Assembly: GCA_002709295.1 (NCBI GenBank)
Contig: PAQL01000041.1
Location: 30,790-94,789, forward strand
Length of the DNA: 64,000 bases
Direction: 5' to 3'
From: Phycisphaerae bacterium
Lineage (GTDB): Bacteria; Planctomycetota; Phycisphaerae; Phycisphaerales; SM1A02
Shown here: piece after piece, positions 52,184-61,821 of the stretch
How the letters are laid out: the number at the start of each line of letters is the position of its first letter
Numbering within the stretch: position 1 is the stretch's first letter
Program-made: the position numbers and the translations under genes
Notes under the pieces: generated by a model
Told to the model about the DNA's origin: nothing
Databases searched by the model: none
Seen by the model: only the letters and a program-made list of their open reading frames with translations

Positions 52184-53416
52184 TCAGTGTGACTGCCACT
52201 CGATCGTGGTGATGTCGATGCCTTCGTTGTGAAGATCGTAGAGCGGGCTGAGCTTTCGAAGGTGCAGGACCGCCGTGGTGATGCCCTCGATCGCCTGATC
52301 GACCTCCTCCTCGGTGGAGAAGCGCCCCAGGGAGAGGCGGAGCGATGAATGAGCCAGCTCGTCGCCGAGTCCGAGCCCCTTGAGCACGTAGCTCGGCTCC
52401 AGACTGGCACTGGTGCAGGCGGAGCCGCTGGAACAGGCGATGTCCTTGATGCCCATCATCAGGGACTCGCCCTCGACGAAGCCGAATGAGATGTTGGTGA
52501 GGTTGGGAAGACGCCGTTCGGCGTGCCCGTTGACCTCGACCACGTCCATCCTCGCGGACAGCTCGACCTCGAGCTTCCGTCGCAGGGCAAGCAGGCGATC
52601 CCGTTCCGCCTCCATCTCCCGGTCACAGAGCTCGCAGGCGGCTCCGAAGCCGACGATGCCCGGCACGTTGAGAGTGCCCGACCGCATGCCGCGCTCGTGG
52701 CCTCCCCCGTCCATCTGGGCCTGGAGTCGGACCCGGGGACGTCGTCGACGCACGTAGAGGGCACCGACGCCCTTGGGGCCGTAGATCTTGTGTCCGGACC
52801 AGGAGAGCAGATCGACGTTGTCGGCCTGCACGTCGGTCGGCATCTTGCCGACCCACTGGGTCGCGTCGGTGTGGAACACCACGCCCTTCTCGCGACAGAC
52901 CGCGCCGATCTCCGGAATCTCGTTGATCGTCCCGATCTCGTTGTTCGCCCACATGATCGTGACGAGGATGGTGTCGTCCCGCATGGCCTCGCGGACCATC
53001 TCGGCGGTGATGATGCCGTCCGGTCCGGGCTGCAGCCAGGTCACGTCGAAGCCTTCACGCTCGAGTCGCTTGCAGGGATCGAGCACCGCCTTGTGCTCGA
53101 TGATGCAGGAGATGATGTGGCCTCTCCCCGTCGAGCCCGCCGGAGCCTTGGCGTACATCTGGGCCGTGCCCTTGATCGCGAGGTTGTTGCTTTCGGTGGC
53201 GCCGCTGGTCCAGACGATCTCCTTCGGACCGGCACCGATCAGCGATGCCGCCTGCTCCCGAGCCTTGTCGACCGCGCCCTCCGACTCCCAGCCGTAGGCA
53301 TGATTCCGGCTTCCGGGATTCCCGTAGATCTCGGTGAAGTAGGGAAGCATCGCCTCGACGACCCTCGGATCGGTTCGCGTGGTCGCGGCATTGTCCATGT
53401 AGATGGGGCGGTTCAA
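52184..53416 (-). CDS. iscS: Cysteine desulfurase IscS
   Basis: 410 residues if begun at TTG 53416, which has AAGGAG ten bases upstream and gives the canonical start [12 protein letters not shown]. An in-frame ATG at 53473 would add 19 residues without similarity. PLP-binding Lys210 ([13 protein letters not shown]), [13 protein letters not shown] and catalytic Cys334 ([17 protein letters not shown]) are in place. It removes sulfur from cysteine for IscU. First gene of iscS-iscU-iscA. iscR, hscA/B and fdx are not nearby. A TAGAAT on the minus strand (53589-53584) may be the -10 element, giving a long leader. Confidence 0.95.
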   Translation of the reverse strand: MNRPIYMDNAATTRTDPRVVEAMLPYFTEIYGNPGSRNHAYGWESEGAVDKAREQAASLIGAGPKEIVWTSGATESNNLAIKGTAQMYAKAPAGSTGRGHIISCIIEHKAVLDPCKRLEREGFDVTWLQPGPDGIITAEMVREAMRDDTILVTIMWANNEIGTINEIPEIGAVCREKGVVFHTDATQWVGKMPTDVQADNVDLLSWSGHKIYGPKGVGALYVRRRRPRVRLQAQMDGGGHERGMRSGTLNVPGIVGFGAACELCDREMEAERDRLLALRRKLEVELSARMDVVEVNGHAERRLPNLTNISFGFVEGESLMMGIKDIACSSGSACTSASLEPSYVLKGLGLGDELAHSSLRLSLGRFSTEEEVDQAIEGITTAVLHLRKLSPLYDLHNEGIDITTIEWQSH

Positions 53417-53653
53417 GCTCGAATGGCTCCTTGGATCAGGTGGGACTTCGACCTCGAGCCCACCACGATTCATCGATCACAGTGCCCGGAAATGATGACT
53501 TCCGGAAGATCTCCGGACCGGAATCCCCCGTGTACAGCTGTTTCGTCAGCCGGATCGGCGAGATGCGGCCCCCGTCGATGATCATTCTACCGGGGATCAT
53601 GACCCGTCTCCACCTGAGACCCCCCAGAAACCCCTTTCATGGGCACTGAAGCC

Positions 53654-53672
53654 TAGAATCCGCCTCATCATG
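53654..53672 (+). promoter_or_regulatory. -10 element of panC
   Basis: TAGAAT (53654-53659) lies ten bases before ATG 53670; the transcript would have only a three- or four-base leader. An identical hexamer on the other strand at 53589-53584 may serve iscS. Confidence 0.4.
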
Positions 53673-54530
53673 AGCATGCCGGAGATCATCCGAACCCCCG
53701 CCGAGATGGTGAACCTGACCGGGGGCTCGTTCGTCCCGACGATGGGCGCTCTCCACGAGGGGCACCTGTCGCTGATCAGGCAGGCCGTCGGGCTGGGTGG
53801 CCCCGTCGTGACCAGCATCTTCGTGAACCCGACCCAGTTCGCACCCGGCGAGGATTTCGACGCCTACCCCCGGGGCCTCGAACGGGACGTCGAACTGGCC
53901 GGGGAGGCCGGCTGCGACATCGTCTACGCCCCGGCGGCCTCCACCATGTACCCCGAGGGTCCGGAGGCCGCGGTCGCCGCTGCCGCCGCGATGCCTCTTC
54001 CCCCGGTCGCCACCGAACCGGGGCTCGAGGACGCGGATCGTCCCCTCTTCTTCCGCGGCGTGTGTCTCGTGGTCTCCCGCCTCTTCGAGCAGGTCCGCCC
54101 CGCCCGTGCGATCTTCGGAGAGAAGGACTGGCAGCAGCTGCAGGTCGTCTCCGCGATGACCGCCGCCGACCCGACGCTGCGATCGATCGAGATCGTCCCC
54201 GGACGGATCGTTCGTGATCCGGACGGACTGGCCATGTCGAGCCGCAACATCCGCATCCCCCCCGAGCACCGGGATCGCGCCCTCGGCATCCCCCGGTCGC
54301 TCCAGATCGCCCACGCGGCCCAGCATCCGCGAACCGCGGAGCAGATGATGATCGAGACCCTGGAAGCTCATGATCTGGAGGTCGGTTACGCGGTGGTGCG
54401 CGAGCCCGCCGGTCTGACCGGGGTCGATGACTTCACCCGACCGGCGCGCGGCCTCGTCGCCGCCACCCTGCGATGGGACGGAGGCGAGGTCCGACTCATC
54501 GACAACCGGGCCATGACGATATGGAGCTGA
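53670..54530 (+). CDS. panC: Pantothenate synthetase
   Basis: 286 residues, full length. VPTMGALHEGHLSLIRQA is the HIGH-type ATP motif; FVNPTQFAPGEDFDAYPR binds pantoate; FGEKDWQQLQVV and MSSRNIRI (KMSKS-like loop) follow. It joins pantoate and beta-alanine on the way to coenzyme A. No panB or panD in the window. The stop overlaps the start of the next lipoprotein gene by ten bases. Confidence 0.96.
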   Translation: MSMPEIIRTPAEMVNLTGGSFVPTMGALHEGHLSLIRQAVGLGGPVVTSIFVNPTQFAPGEDFDAYPRGLERDVELAGEAGCDIVYAPAASTMYPEGPEAAVAAAAAMPLPPVATEPGLEDADRPLFFRGVCLVVSRLFEQVRPARAIFGEKDWQQLQVVSAMTAADPTLRSIEIVPGRIVRDPDGLAMSSRNIRIPPEHRDRALGIPRSLQIAHAAQHPRTAEQMMIETLEAHDLEVGYAVVREPAGLTGVDDFTRPARGLVAATLRWDGGEVRLIDNRAMTIWS

Positions 54531-55786
54531 GATTCCTGCCCTGTCTGGTCGCCGGACTGCTGCTCGCCTCGAGCATCGGCTGCACCATCCGGACTCCGGG
54601 ACCCGGTCCGGAGACCGCGACGACCGTTCCAGGACCGGTTCCCGATCTCCCCTCCTGGTCCGATCCCCCGCCGACCACCATCGCCGAACTCGAGGGCCGC
54701 AGCCACCCCATGGGCTTCGCGGTCATGGACATCGAGGGCGCAGCGATGACCATGCACCGGCTCGAGGACTCCAGACGGGTCGAAATCTGGCGGCCCGATT
54801 CGATCCGCTCCGAGGACCTGCCGCTGGATCTCGATCCAACGGCGATCGACTCGGTGGAGGCCCGGATCGCCGTCGTCGAACTGGCCGACACCGACCCCAG
54901 ATCGAACCTCTCGATCCCACCCCGCCGCGCCATCGACGGCCTGCTCTTCACCCCGAGCCGGCGAAGCGATGGCCGGATGGTGCTGATCCTCGGCAGTCTG
55001 GCGCGATTCAATCCGGGAGAGCGATGGCTGGTCGAGGCGTTCCTGCGCGACGGCTGGAGCGTCCTGCTCTCGAGCCCGCCGATCACCTCTCCCGATCCCG
55101 AGCACGGCGCGATGACCGTGATCTCGCCCGGACTCGATCCCGAACTTGCGGGGCGTGTGCTGGCCGCGGAGATCGAGGTCGCGCTCGGGGCGTGGGCGGT
55201 CGGCATCACCGCCATCACCTCCGAACTTCAGAACGCGGGGTCGCTGCCGGAGGGTCCGACGGTCCTCGTGGGGATGAGCAGTGGCGGCCTGGCCTCGCCG
55301 GTCGCCACCGCCGTGCTCGATCCGATCCGCCGGGTCGACTCGGTGGTGCTCATGGCGACCGGGGCGGACCCACCCGTGATCGTCGCCGGCACGACCCTGG
55401 ACGACGACGACCTCCGCATCGAGCGACGAGGTCCGCAAGCGGATGCCGCGGACATGGAACGCTTCGTGTCGTCGTACGCCGGGGCTGCCACGCTCGCGAG
55501 CTCGATCCTGTGGACGTGGTTCGCGGACCGTCCTCTCCTCATCATCGAAGCCGGCTTCGATGCGGCGATTCCCTCCACCGCGAGGGCGGAACTCCGTTCC
55601 CGACTGCCCGGAGCCGATCACTGGTGGTTGCCGACCGGGCATTTCGGACTCTTCGCCGCCATGATCAGGGAGGCGGATTCCATCGTGCGATGGGTGAGGG
55701 AGAAATGCCCGGAGGGATCCGGAACCGCCTCCGAAGATCCGACGGAGGGATCGCCGACGGGGCCTTCACCGGGAATCCCTCGATGA
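54521..55786 (+). CDS. Alpha/beta-hydrolase lipoprotein
   Basis: 421 residues. Signal peptide ends in a lipobox (SSIGC, Cys near 20) followed by a Pro/Gly/Thr linker. A hydrolase fold occupies about 130-400: VLVGMSSGGL carries the nucleophile Ser elbow GxSxG-like, LLIIEAGFDAAIP the acid and TGHFGLFA the His. It probably hydrolyses an ester at the envelope; the substrate is unknown. Starts within the end of panC, so the two are co-transcribed although functionally unlike. Confidence 0.78.
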   Translation: MELRFLPCLVAGLLLASSIGCTIRTPGPGPETATTVPGPVPDLPSWSDPPPTTIAELEGRSHPMGFAVMDIEGAAMTMHRLEDSRRVEIWRPDSIRSEDLPLDLDPTAIDSVEARIAVVELADTDPRSNLSIPPRRAIDGLLFTPSRRSDGRMVLILGSLARFNPGERWLVEAFLRDGWSVLLSSPPITSPDPEHGAMTVISPGLDPELAGRVLAAEIEVALGAWAVGITAITSELQNAGSLPEGPTVLVGMSSGGLASPVATAVLDPIRRVDSVVLMATGADPPVIVAGTTLDDDDLRIERRGPQADAADMERFVSSYAGAATLASSILWTWFADRPLLIIEAGFDAAIPSTARAELRSRLPGADHWWLPTGHFGLFAAMIREADSIVRWVREKCPEGSGTASEDPTEGSPTGPSPGIPR

Positions 55787-55878
55787 TTGCCCGGGATCGA
55801 TGTCATCCCTGCCGTACGATGTAGCCGCCTGTCGGAGGGTCCGCTCCGACTCACTCCCTGAAGAGGACATGATCGGCC

Positions 55879-57081
55879 ATGCGACTTCTGCTCCCCCTGC
55901 TCGCCATCCAGACCTGCACCCTCGTCGGCCTCCCCGCCGTGGGGGCGGACCCCGCCCCCGCGAACACCGTCCAGGCCCGTGAGGACGAGGACATCCGCCG
56001 CTGGCTCGACCGGCTCTCCGACGAGGATCGTTCGGCCGTGGATGCGGGCATCGGATTCGCGGCTCCCGAACTCCCCTCCTCGCTGGAGTGGCTCGGAACC
56101 CCGCCCTTCGAATCGATCAAGGATCTCAAGGGCCGCGTGCTGGTCGTCCAGACCTGGACGTGCGGAACCTCCCAGGGACGAAGTGCGCCGCGTCGCGTCG
56201 CCAGAGCCCTGAAGGACATCGAAGGCGGCGAGGACGTGCGGGTGGTGCTTCTCCACACACCCGAGGGCATGGATCGAGCCAGGGCCTGGTGCGAGAGGAA
56301 CAGGATGGAGCATCCCGTCGCATTCGATGCCGATGGTTCGGCATGCGACCTCATGGGTGCCTACAAGCGACCCGTGAACTTCGTGATCGATCGTGAAGGC
56401 GAGGTCCGCTACGCGGGCCTGAACGACCGCGGCCTCAAGGCCGCCGTCGAGAAGGTCGTCGCCGAGCCGTTCGATGCGGACGCTGCGCCCCCGGAACGTC
56501 CGGAACCCACACCGTCCGGGGACGAGGCCGACGGCGCCGGGGAGTATCCTGCGATCAGTGGTGCGGTCGGTTCCGCCCGTGATCTTCGCGGGAAGAGGGC
56601 CCCCGAATTCGCGGTGGAACGCTGGATCACCCCGGAGCCCGACGCCCGTGGGAAGGTCGCGATCGTCGACTTCTGGGCCACCTGGTGCGGCCCCTGCATC
56701 GCCTCGATCCCCCACATGAACCAACTCGCCAACCAGTTCCGTGGACAGGTCGAGTGCGTCGGCATCTCGGACGAGAAGCCCGATGCCTTCGAGAAGGGAC
56801 TCAAGCGGGCGAAGCTGGACGGCTCGAGCTTCGCCTACAACCTCGCCCTGGACAGCAGAGGCCGCATGAAGAACGCCTTCCAGATCCGGGGGATCCCCCA
56901 CGTGGCGGTGATGTCCACGGACTGGGTGGTGCGATGGCAGGGACACCCCGCGAGGCTGACCCGGGACATCCTCCAGCAGATCGTCGATGCGGATCCGGGA
57001 CTGTCGGCCGGTTCGGGATCGGGCGCCATGCCCGGCAGACCGCCGGCCCGCTGGGCCGGGGGATCGACACGCGGGCGTTGA
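55879..57081 (+). CDS. Secreted protein with two thioredoxin-like domains (TlpA/AhpC-TSA type)
   Basis: 400 residues, signal peptide 1-23. The first domain (about 60-195) has a TWTCGTS site, so only Cys95 is kept and the second Cys is Ser98. The second domain (about 235-370) has the full site WCGPC (Cys270, Cys273) in IVDFWATWCGPCIASIPHM and cis-Pro in IRGIPHVAV. The second half should be a periplasmic thiol reductase like TlpA/ResA; the first is a monothiol variant perhaps for substrate binding. A Pro/Glu-rich linker (about 200-225) joins them. TACGAT at 55815-55820 may be the -10 element. Confidence 0.88.
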   Translation: MRLLLPLLAIQTCTLVGLPAVGADPAPANTVQAREDEDIRRWLDRLSDEDRSAVDAGIGFAAPELPSSLEWLGTPPFESIKDLKGRVLVVQTWTCGTSQGRSAPRRVARALKDIEGGEDVRVVLLHTPEGMDRARAWCERNRMEHPVAFDADGSACDLMGAYKRPVNFVIDREGEVRYAGLNDRGLKAAVEKVVAEPFDADAAPPERPEPTPSGDEADGAGEYPAISGAVGSARDLRGKRAPEFAVERWITPEPDARGKVAIVDFWATWCGPCIASIPHMNQLANQFRGQVECVGISDEKPDAFEKGLKRAKLDGSSFAYNLALDSRGRMKNAFQIRGIPHVAVMSTDWVVRWQGHPARLTRDILQQIVDADPGLSAGSGSGAMPGRPPARWAGGSTRGR

Positions 57082-57099
57082 GATCCGCGATCCGGTGAT

Positions 57100-58092
57100 T
57101 CAGTGATTCCGCTCGACCACCGCGGCTGCAAGGTCGCGGAGCAGATCCTGCGAGTCACCCAGATCGAACCCGTTGATCGAGACGATCGCCGCCTCGACCT
57201 GTTCCACGGCGAAGGCCCGGGCCCGATCGATCGCGTCGCTTTCGCGAAGCATCTTGAGAAGCCCGGTCGAGTCTCCCGACCGGAAGGATTCCACCGCATC
57301 CACGAAGACGGATGCATCGCTTCCGTCGAGCAGGAGGATCATGGGCAGTGTCAGCTTGCCCTTCCGAAGGTCGAGGCCGACGGTCTTCCCGACGGTCTCG
57401 AGATCACCTTCGAGATCGAGGATGTCGTCGACCACCTGGAAGGCGATGCCGAGCCGCTCTCCGAACTCCCCGAGCGCCTCGCAGGTGGCCTCTTCCCCGC
57501 CGGCGACCCGTCCGCCGAGACGACCGCAGGCGCCGACGAGGACCGCCGTCTTCCTCCGGATGATCTCGAGATAGGTCTGGAAGTCCAGCCCCAGATCGTC
57601 GCGATGATGCAGCTGGACCAGCTCGCCCTCGCAGAGGGTGTTGGTGACCCGGCCCAGTCGCTCCGTGAGATCCGCATCGCCGATCGAAGCCGCCAGATGG
57701 AAGGCGTTCGAGATGAGGTAGTCACCGAGCATGACCGCCGTCTCGTTGCCACGCAGACTGTTGACCGTGGAACCGCCTCGACGGTCGTCCGCCTCGTCGA
57801 GGACGTCGTCGTGCACCAGCGTGGCCATGTGGATCATCTCGACCACCGCGGCCAGTCTCTGGAGATCGTGACTCTCGAGGACCGTCACGTCGCCGCCGCG
57901 GGCCGCGACTCCGGAAAGGAGCGTGAGCGTCGGCCGCAGCATCTTGCCCCGATACCTCGCCACGTGGGTGCAGAGATCGGCCACCGCGGGATACTCGCTT
58001 CGGATCTGTCCCTCGAAGATCGTCGCGACGGACCCCAGGGCCTCCCCGAGGGGAGCTGCGATCCGGTCGTGTCGTGGGTCGAGATCGATCAT
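57100..58092 (-). CDS. Trans-isoprenyl diphosphate synthase (polyprenyl synthetase)
   Basis: 330 residues, all-helical. The two Asp-rich motifs are seen: LVHDDVLDEADDRRGG (first, DDxxxxD form of medium/long-chain enzymes) and QVVDDILDLEGD (second). KTAVLVGACGRLGG lies between. It makes a long prenyl chain, probably the side chain of menaquinone or ubiquinone (octaprenyl or similar); chain length cannot be read off. ATG 58092 begins MIDLDPRHDRIAAPLGE. Convergent with the thioredoxin gene. Confidence 0.93.
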   Translation of the reverse strand: MIDLDPRHDRIAAPLGEALGSVATIFEGQIRSEYPAVADLCTHVARYRGKMLRPTLTLLSGVAARGGDVTVLESHDLQRLAAVVEMIHMATLVHDDVLDEADDRRGGSTVNSLRGNETAVMLGDYLISNAFHLAASIGDADLTERLGRVTNTLCEGELVQLHHRDDLGLDFQTYLEIIRRKTAVLVGACGRLGGRVAGGEEATCEALGEFGERLGIAFQVVDDILDLEGDLETVGKTVGLDLRKGKLTLPMILLLDGSDASVFVDAVESFRSGDSTGLLKMLRESDAIDRARAFAVEQVEAAIVSINGFDLGDSQDLLRDLAAAVVERNH

Positions 58093-58185
58093 GAGCGTGC
58101 TGCCGGTCCGTTCGTCCTGATTTCGTCGTTTCCCGCCGTCAGGATGCGGCCGTGACCGTCGTGGGCCGCATTGCCGGGGCCGGGC

Positions 58186-59040
58186 TCACTTCTCGGCCGT
58201 GAAATAAGCGATCCATCCGGGACAGGCCTCGCCCCGCTCGGTGGGTTCGAACTCACCGTCCCCCTCGTCGGTCTCGTCGTCGGTGCCCTCCCACCAGATC
58301 GTCACGTTCCTGAAGCCGGCCTCCTGGAGGATCTCCCGGATCTCGGGGATCGACCACAGTCGCCATTCGTAGGTGAAGGCCCTGGTCATCTCCGAGCCGT
58401 CGGGGAATCGGAAATGGATGTGGTTCACCACGTCGTTGGTGACCGGATCGTAGAAGTCCTGGTCCCAGACGTAGGTGAAGCCGTCGAGGTCCCGTTCCTC
58501 CTCCATCTCGGTGTAGGAATCGCTGCCGCCGTAGGCGTCGCAGATGAAGATCCCGTCATCCGAGAGATCCCGGTGGACCGACTTGAAGTAGTCCCTCAGT
58601 CCCTCGCGGGTCTTGAAGATGAAGTAGCTGAAGTTCATCGCGACCACGGTCTCGATGCCTTCGACTCCGCTGTCCCGGACATCCCTTCGGACGATCTTCA
58701 GACGGTCGCGGGCGTCCGGCTTCAGTTCGGTCAGATTGCGCTTCCGGCCCCAGTCCAGGACCTCCTCATCGAGATCGACGCCCACCGCGACGTTGTCATC
58801 GCGCCGGTTGATCCATTCGCAGGCCGCGGCGAAGGTCCCGCAGAAGTCCTCGCGAAGGGACCGTGCGGTCCGGCCGCGGATGCGACCCCACACCCGATCG
58901 ACGAAGTCGATCTCCGGTTCGACGGCCTGGACCGAAAGCTCGTAGAGCTCGTGGCGGTCGCTCTCCCCCGCGGTGCGCCACCCCTGCTTCACGGCCCTGG
59001 CCTTCCTCTCGTTCCGCTTCTTTTCTTTGCGTCTGGACAT
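58186..59040 (-). CDS. Class I SAM-dependent methyltransferase
   Basis: 284 residues. A very basic N-terminus (MSRRKEKKRNERKARAVK) precedes the fold: REDFCGTFAAACEWI (motif I region), VGVDLDEEVLDWG (motif II) and IETVVAMNFSYFIF. The substrate is unknown; small-molecule or RNA targets are both possible, the basic start perhaps favouring nucleic acid. On the minus strand TACACT (59055-59050) lies nine bases before ATG 59040, a probable short-leader promoter. Confidence 0.85.
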   Translation of the reverse strand: MSRRKEKKRNERKARAVKQGWRTAGESDRHELYELSVQAVEPEIDFVDRVWGRIRGRTARSLREDFCGTFAAACEWINRRDDNVAVGVDLDEEVLDWGRKRNLTELKPDARDRLKIVRRDVRDSGVEGIETVVAMNFSYFIFKTREGLRDYFKSVHRDLSDDGIFICDAYGGSDSYTEMEEERDLDGFTYVWDQDFYDPVTNDVVNHIHFRFPDGSEMTRAFTYEWRLWSIPEIREILQEAGFRNVTIWWEGTDDETDEGDGEFEPTERGEACPGWIAYFTAEK

Positions 59041-59085
59041 GGAGGACGAAGTGTAGCGGCCCCTCCTCCGATGCACCGGAATCGA

Positions 59086-60741
59086 TCAGGGATCCGCTCC
59101 GCCCCATGCCGCCAGCAGGAGCCCGAGGTCCCCTCCCCCCACCACTCCATCACCGTCGAGATCGAGCAAGGGATCGATCGAACCCCAACCCGCCAGCAGC
59201 AGTCCGAGGTCGCTGCCGCCCACCGATCCATCGCCGTCGAGATCGGGATCCGGCCCGCCGCAGACGACACCGGCGCTCGCCACGCATGCCTGGTCCCAGG
59301 CCACGAGGCAGCAGTAGGGATCGCTGCCGCACACCGCGGTGCAGCATCCGGCGTCCTCGCACCCCGGGCCCTCGTGGACCGAGGCACACGATCCATCCGT
59401 CCCGCAGGTGGGAATCGATTCACAATCCGCCCCGCACAGCAGGGTGGCGATCGTGACGCAGAGCTCGTCCCAGGTCTGGGTGCAGCAGTAGTCGTCCACC
59501 CCGCAGACGCACTCCCTGATCCCCGGATCGTCGATCAGCACCCCACCCGTCTCGCAGGGACCGTGGACCGGATCGAGTTCGATGATCAGATCGTCCAGTC
59601 GGGTCGCATCCGCGATGCTCGAACCCGAGCGGATCCGGATGCGGACGTCGTCCAGACCGACGAGCACCGAGAGATCGATCTCGACGTCCCGGCACGCTGC
59701 GGAGCTCGAGACCGGCACCCTTCCGAGTTCGAAGGGCGGGTCCTCTCCGATCCGGGCCTCGAAGACCGGTCCGGGCACTCCCGCCCCCGCGGACACCACG
59801 CATCGAAGTCGAGCGCTCGAGGCATCGGTGAAGTCGAGGCATGCAGTCTCGATCGTCGACCATGGGAAACCGCCCCCGAACCGCAGGGCGGCATCGTCGG
59901 TGTCGGCGCAGCCTCCGGAGATGGAGAGGTAGGGGCCCGAACCCTCGCAACCCTCGAAGAGTTCGGGGAACGCGGCGCAGGCCCCGCCCGGGAGGTAGAC
60001 CGCTCCGAAATCCGTCGACAGTCCCGATCGACAGTCCGACCCGCAGTCTCCGCATCCCATCGCCCCCACCGAGTCGATGCAGAACGCATCCCACGCGACC
60101 TCGCAACAGAACGGATCCACGTCACAGACGCAGTCCCTCACTCCGGGATCGTCGCATCCGGGCCCACCGGTCTCGCAGCAGCCGTGGGCCTCCGCGTCGC
60201 CACAGGCCTCGCCCTCCACGAAGAGCTCGTCGACCAGCAGGACCGCCGGACCGGGGTTCACGATCATCCATTCGAGGGTTCCATCCGCAGGCACCGCGTG
60301 TTCGACCATGAGATCCAGACAGGTCCCGCCCACCGCGGGGATCCCCACCGTGTGGCCATCCCCGGGATCGCACCCTCCGCCCGGTCCCAGCCGCATCCAC
60401 GCCCCGGATGCATCCAGACTCGCAGCGTAGATCCAGACCCGCACCCGGCCGCAGTCGGGCTCGGGAGACATGCGGGCGACGAGACGGTCTCCGGGATCGA
60501 GCCTCCAGGCCCGACCCGTGGGACAGAATCCGCTGTTGACCGCACTGCCCTCGATCCGGCACCAGGAGACCGACAGGGGCGGACCTTCGACGTCCCCGGG
60601 TCCGATCGATGAGACGAAGGATTCGAGGTGAAGAGGGATCCACTCCTCTTCGGCATGGGCCGACGACATCACCGTGATCGTCGACAGGAGAACGACGACC
60701 ACGCGACCGAAGACCGATCTGAAGACGTTCGGGGCAGGCAT
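59086..60741 (-). CDS. Secreted Cys-rich protein with dockerin-like C-terminus
   Basis: 551 residues; signal peptide 1-28 (VVVVLLSTITVMSSAHA). Three similar Cys-rich segments carry C-x-C-x-V/S-D-x-F/Y-C-C-x3-W-D-x2-C; the first reads CVCDVDPFCCEVAWDAFC. Between them lie beta-rich modules ending before DDPG. The C-terminus has two DLDGDG-V-GG-x-DLGLLLA repeats of the type I dockerin/EF-hand kind, calcium-binding and often seen at the ends of secreted planctomycete proteins. It probably attaches to a cell-surface complex. A TATCGT lies two bases before ATG 60741, too close for leaderless use. Confidence 0.82.
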   Translation of the reverse strand: MPAPNVFRSVFGRVVVVLLSTITVMSSAHAEEEWIPLHLESFVSSIGPGDVEGPPLSVSWCRIEGSAVNSGFCPTGRAWRLDPGDRLVARMSPEPDCGRVRVWIYAASLDASGAWMRLGPGGGCDPGDGHTVGIPAVGGTCLDLMVEHAVPADGTLEWMIVNPGPAVLLVDELFVEGEACGDAEAHGCCETGGPGCDDPGVRDCVCDVDPFCCEVAWDAFCIDSVGAMGCGDCGSDCRSGLSTDFGAVYLPGGACAAFPELFEGCEGSGPYLSISGGCADTDDAALRFGGGFPWSTIETACLDFTDASSARLRCVVSAGAGVPGPVFEARIGEDPPFELGRVPVSSSAACRDVEIDLSVLVGLDDVRIRIRSGSSIADATRLDDLIIELDPVHGPCETGGVLIDDPGIRECVCGVDDYCCTQTWDELCVTIATLLCGADCESIPTCGTDGSCASVHEGPGCEDAGCCTAVCGSDPYCCLVAWDQACVASAGVVCGGPDPDLDGDGSVGGSDLGLLLAGWGSIDPLLDLDGDGVVGGGDLGLLLAAWGGADP

Positions 60742-60907
60742 GGACGATACAAGTCTGCCCGCGCCGCGGTCTCGGGCCGCGACGAACGCCCTTGCAGCGC
60801 CCGGCCGCGGGCCGTCCGCCCGCACGATCCGCTCAACCCCTGCGACCACCGACTCCGCAGTCCGGAAACCCGCAGCATGGACCACCCGGATCGGGGACAC
60901 TGGATGG

Positions 60908-61810
60908 ATGCCAGGACCACCCCTTCCTCGTGCCGTTCCGCTGCTGCTCCTGCTCATGGCGTCGATCGCCGGCTGCAGGGCCACCCCCGCACCCGACGAG
61001 CTGCCCATGTACGACGGCGAGGCCGGGAACCCCATCGCCTGGGAGGAACTGGTCGCACGATCCCTCGCGGTGGATGTGGTGATGATCGGCGAGGAACACG
61101 ACGATGCGAACGCACACGCCCTTCAGGCCGCGCTGATCGCGGATCTCCTGGCGCTGGACGCCCGAAGCGCCGTGAGCCTCGAGATGCTCGAACGAGACGA
61201 GCAGTCGGATCTCGATGCCTGGCTGCGGGACGAGATCGAGACCGCCGAAATGGTGGAACGGACCGGGGCCTCATCCTGGCGGGGATGGGACGACTTCTAT
61301 CAGCCGGTTCTCGACATCGCGAAATCCTCGGGCGTCCCCGTGGTCGCGGCCAATGCTCCGCGCAGCTACGTGCGTCGGGCGCGACTCGAGGGATACGACG
61401 TCCTGCGGGCGCTTCCCGAGGAGGAACTGCTGCTCTTCGATCTTCCCGAGACCCTCGATCAAGGCCCCTACTGGGAGCGTTTCCGCGACCTCATGCTTGA
61501 ATATCGGGAGGACGAGGTCGAGGTGGAGGAGATCCGCAGGACGTTCTCCAGTCAGATGGTGTGGGACGCGACGATGGGGGCTTCGGTCGCATCCGCGCTG
61601 GACCGCCCGGAGGTCGATCGGGTGATCCACCTGCTCGGTCGATTCCACGGGGATTTCGAGGGTGGCACGATTCGAGAACTCCGTAGACTTCGCCCCGAGA
61701 CCAGTGTCCTCGTGATCAGCTGCGTCGGCCGGGGCGACGGCAGGAACCTCGCCGGAGAGGATCTCGGTCGCGCCCAGGTCGTGGTCTACACGTTGAAATC
61801 GGACGACTGA
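60908..61810 (+). CDS. ChaN-like lipoprotein (Tiki superfamily)
   Basis: 300 residues. Signal peptide with lipobox (SIAGC, Cys near 21). The ChaN domain begins with VMIGEEHDDANAHALQ and continues to LLGRFHGDFEGG near the end, with conserved His and Glu that bind heme iron or a metal in relatives. ChaN proteins are thought to take part in heme/iron uptake or act as metalloproteases. It diverges from the dockerin gene. ATG 60908 gives the signal peptide. Confidence 0.82.
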   Translation: MPGPPLPRAVPLLLLLMASIAGCRATPAPDELPMYDGEAGNPIAWEELVARSLAVDVVMIGEEHDDANAHALQAALIADLLALDARSAVSLEMLERDEQSDLDAWLRDEIETAEMVERTGASSWRGWDDFYQPVLDIAKSSGVPVVAANAPRSYVRRARLEGYDVLRALPEEELLLFDLPETLDQGPYWERFRDLMLEYREDEVEVEEIRRTFSSQMVWDATMGASVASALDRPEVDRVIHLLGRFHGDFEGGTIRELRRLRPETSVLVISCVGRGDGRNLAGEDLGRAQVVVYTLKSDD

Positions 61811-61821
61811 CGACCGCCCGG

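Noticed and set aside
58171..60612. 813-codon open frame on the plus strand
   Set aside because: It lies opposite a methyltransferase and the dockerin-type protein, both with clear motifs. The translation is low-complexity His/Asp/Arg/Pro text typical of a shadow frame.
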